A stretch of DNA of 7,565 nt, taken from assembly GCA_023391285.1 (NCBI GenBank), contig JAEWBF010000007.1, positions 1 to 7,565 on the forward strand, in the 5' to 3' direction. This DNA comes from Verrucomicrobiota bacterium (lineage in GTDB: Bacteria; Verrucomicrobiota; Verrucomicrobiia; Opitutales; Opitutaceae). Under the pieces are notes generated by a model. The model made no database searches and was not told the DNA's origin. It saw only the letters and a list, made by a program, of their open reading frames with translations. A program made the position numbers and the translations under genes. Positions 5,785-7,565 of the stretch are shown one piece after another. Numbering within the stretch: the stretch's first letter is position 1; each line of letters starts with the position of its first letter.

Positions 5785-7014
5785 GTGAACCTCCCCTCGC
5801 CCACCGAATACCTCGCCGTCTTCAAAACGACGACGCGCGGTCGCTGGGACCTCCTCACGCCCGTTGCGATCCTGCTCCTCAGCGGCTTCGGCATCGCGTT
5901 CATCTACAGCGCTCAACTCTCCGTCAGCGGCAACGCCTGGCAAACCCAGCTCGTCTGGCTCACGGGTGGCCTCGGCCTCTACACCATCGTCTCCCTCATC
6001 GACTACCGCTTCTGGCTCGCCGTCGCCCACTGGTTCTACGCCGCCTGCCTCATCCCTTGCTTCCTCGTGCTCATGCCCGGCATCGGCTCCGAGGTCTATG
6101 GCTCCCAACGCTGGATCAACCTCGGCTTCTTCTCCTACCAGCCTTCCGAAACCGCCAAAATCGGAGTCCTCCTCATCACCGCGTCGATCCTCATCCGCTC
6201 GAAAATCGGCACCGTCGCACAATCTCTGGGAACCTTGGGGAAATTGGCCCTTGCGGTGGGTCTGCCCATGTTCCTTATCTTGCTCCAACCCGATCTCAAA
6301 TCGGCGATTGTCCTGCCCCCGATGGTGTTTTCGATGCTCTACGTTTCCCGGCTTTCCGCGCGTTTCTTCGCCGGCGCCCTCGGAGCATTCCTCATCATCG
6401 TCGGCCTCGTTGCCTGGGACACCTGGCGTTACCAGAACTTCATGGAGTCCAACAACTACTCCTACGTGAACGACCGCGGCAAATTCGAGCCGCACACGTG
6501 GGTCCCGCTCCACGACTACCAGCGCAACCGCATCCTCTCTTTCGTTAATCCGGAGAAATACGACCCCATGGGCATCGGCTGGAATCAACGCCAGTCGCTC
6601 ATCTCCGTCGGCTCCGGCGGCCTCACCGGCAAGGGCTGGACCGACGGCACCCAAGCCCAGCTCGGCTACCTCCCCCGCTCCGTCGCACACAACGATTTCG
6701 TCTTCTCGGTCATCGCCGAAGAAAAAGGTTTTCTAGGAAGTTTCACGGTTCTCGGCCTGTTTGGGATAGTGTTGTTCAACGGCATCCGCATCGCCGGTCT
6801 CGCTCGAGACCGCTTCGGCACCCTGCTCGCCATCGGCGTCACGGTGCTGTTCACGGTGCATGTGTTCGTAAACATCGCCATGACCATCGGGCTGGTGCCC
6901 ATCACGGGCATACCGCTTCCTTTCATCAGCTACGGTGGCTCCTTCATGCTCAGCTGCTGCTTGCTGCAAGGACTGGTCCAGAGCGTCTATCGCTTCAGGA
7001 AGGATTTCGCATGA
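5785..7014 (+). CDS. rodA: RodA, SEDS-family peptidoglycan glycosyltransferase
   Basis: A 409-residue inner-membrane protein that polymerises lipid II into glycan strands for lateral wall growth, normally paired with a class B PBP (PBP2) in the elongasome. SEDS signatures are in order: GSQRWINLG (106-114), YQPSETAKIGVLL (118-130), LLQPDLKSA (166-174), HDYQRNRILSF (243-253), SVGSGGLTGKGWTDGTQAQL (274-293), HNDFVFSVIAEEKGFLG (302-318) and VPITGIPLPFISYGGS (371-386). Asp304 in the HNDF motif aligns with the essential periplasmic aspartate of RodA (Asp262 in E. coli). The protein is about 40 residues longer than E. coli RodA (370), partly through an extra hydrophilic stretch at about 213-240. An in-frame TAG at 5770-5772 leaves GTG 5785 as the only standard start. 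Only a weak AGGT lies upstream, 10-11 nt away. RNase E/G follows after 96 nt. No mre or pbp2 gene is visible nearby. Confidence 0.97.
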   Translation: MNLPSPTEYLAVFKTTTRGRWDLLTPVAILLLSGFGIAFIYSAQLSVSGNAWQTQLVWLTGGLGLYTIVSLIDYRFWLAVAHWFYAACLIPCFLVLMPGIGSEVYGSQRWINLGFFSYQPSETAKIGVLLITASILIRSKIGTVAQSLGTLGKLALAVGLPMFLILLQPDLKSAIVLPPMVFSMLYVSRLSARFFAGALGAFLIIVGLVAWDTWRYQNFMESNNYSYVNDRGKFEPHTWVPLHDYQRNRILSFVNPEKYDPMGIGWNQRQSLISVGSGGLTGKGWTDGTQAQLGYLPRSVAHNDFVFSVIAEEKGFLGSFTVLGLFGIVLFNGIRIAGLARDRFGTLLAIGVTVLFTVHVFVNIAMTIGLVPITGIPLPFISYGGSFMLSCCLLQGLVQSVYRFRKDFA

Positions 7015-7110
7015 AATCCCTTCTTCGCGCTACGCACCGCCCTGCCGGAATCTCCTGCGCCGCACCTGTCGCTCCCGGGGTCCCCGTCTTCAACACACCC
7101 GATACCCAAC
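7015..7110 (+). other. rodA to RNase E/G spacer with a GGGG/CCCC palindrome
   Basis: This spacer has no Shine-Dalgarno sequence before ATG 7111. It contains CGGGGTCCCCG at 7076-7086, a perfect palindrome around a central T, ending 24 nt before the start codon. There is no in-frame stop between the rodA TGA (7012-7014) and ATG 7111, and the two genes share a reading frame. I see no terminator, so co-transcription is likely. Confidence 0.4.
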
Positions 7111-7565
7111 ATGAGCGATCAACCATCGCAGTCATCCCATCCCGGCTCCTCTCCGGACGTTGCCCGCAAATACGACGAAGAACTCGTCAACGCACCGACT
7201 CCCGCTGAGTCCACGCCCGTCACCGCCGCCGAGCTCAAAGCCGGCGCCGCCGAGCGCGCCAAACAACGCCCCCTCCTTCAAAAAATTCTCTCCGTCTTCC
7301 AGAAGGAAAAAGGTTCCTACCGCGAGCTCATCATCAATTCCGAGCCGCTGGAAAAACGCGTCGCCCTCCTCGTCGACGGCCGCCTCGAGAAATTCGAAAT
7401 CGAACGCGAGTCCGACCACCGCATGGTCGGCGCCATCTACAAGGGCCGTATCAAAAACTTGGATGCCGGCCTCAAAGCCGCCTTCGTCGACATCGGCTAC
7501 ACGAAGAACGCATTCCTCCACTACTGGGACATGCTGCCCGCCGCCGCCGACTCCTCCGTCGAAGT
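7111..7565 (+). CDS. RNase E/G family endoribonuclease, 5' part (runs off window)
   Basis: The first 151 codons of a Rne/Rng-type single-strand endoribonuclease, which processes rRNA and initiates mRNA decay. The family opening is clear from residue 70: RELIINSEPLEKRVALLVDG (71-90), then LEKFEIERE (92-100). The S1 RNA-binding domain starts with VGAIYKGRIKNLDAGLKAAFVDIG (106-129), followed by KNAFLHYWDM (132-141). The catalytic DNase I-like region and zinc link would lie beyond the edge, so Rne and Rng cannot be separated here. Before the conserved part is a 65-70 residue extension absent from E. coli Rng: polar and Ser/Pro-rich to about 36, then Ala/Lys/Glu-rich with a possible amphipathic helix LLQKILSVFQKE (55-66). 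ATG 7111 is the first standard start codon after the rodA stop. It lacks a Shine-Dalgarno sequence. The pairing with rodA fits the known linkage of rng with cell-shape genes. Confidence 0.93.
   Translation, partial: MSDQPSQSSHPGSSPDVARKYDEELVNAPTPAESTPVTAAELKAGAAERAKQRPLLQKILSVFQKEKGSYRELIINSEPLEKRVALLVDGRLEKFEIERESDHRMVGAIYKGRIKNLDAGLKAAFVDIGYTKNAFLHYWDMLPAAADSSVE

Noticed and set aside
7011..7208. 65-codon open frame starting in an ATGA overlap with the rodA stop
   Set aside because: It overlaps the first 98 nt of the RNase E/G gene in another frame. Its product is Arg/Pro/Ser-rich without family resemblance and there is no Shine-Dalgarno sequence. Probably chance.

Overview
The window is GC-rich and densely coding. 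Every supportable gene lies on the + strand. Codons ending in C dominate, and the coding strand is markedly C-rich: I counted 32 C against 9 G in positions 4201-4260. The gene content (envelope polysaccharide assembly, RodA, an RNase E/G) indicates a free-living bacterium. The overall style, with strong CTC/GCC codon preference, GCGAAG-type intergenic repeats and few Shine-Dalgarno sequences, reminds me of Verrucomicrobiota of the Opitutaceae type. That placement is an impression, not something the window proves.

Positions 1-5431 are the end of a surface-polysaccharide gene cluster. It holds the C-terminus of a probable glycosyltransferase (2-175), a Wzx/MOP-type flippase (189-1685), two GT4-fold glycosyltransferases (1682-2770 and 2767-3915) and an O-antigen ligase/polymerase-like membrane protein (3995-5431). 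The first four are 13 nt apart or overlap by 4 nt (GTGA, ATGA), so they look like one translationally coupled unit. The ligase-like gene follows after 79 nt. The expected division of labour is that the glycosyltransferases build a lipid-linked glycan on the cytoplasmic face, the flippase moves it across the inner membrane, and the ligase/polymerase-like protein polymerises or transfers it on the periplasmic side.

Positions 5432-5784 form the only long non-coding gap. It contains an imperfect inverted repeat with 29-nt arms built from CGCGAAG units, a degenerate third copy of the same arm, and a pyrimidine-rich stretch with a perfect 14-nt tandem duplication. This gap separates the polysaccharide cluster from the next pair of genes.

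Positions 5785-7565 carry rodA (SEDS peptidoglycan glycosyltransferase) and, 96 nt downstream, the 5' part of an RNase E/G-family gene that runs off the window. The pair recalls the widespread association of cell-shape genes with rng, but no mreBCD or pbp2 is visible here. I found no tRNA, rRNA, CRISPR array, insertion sequence or convincing terminator. Nothing in the window amounts to a clearly new biological system. The repeat-bearing gap is the least explained part.
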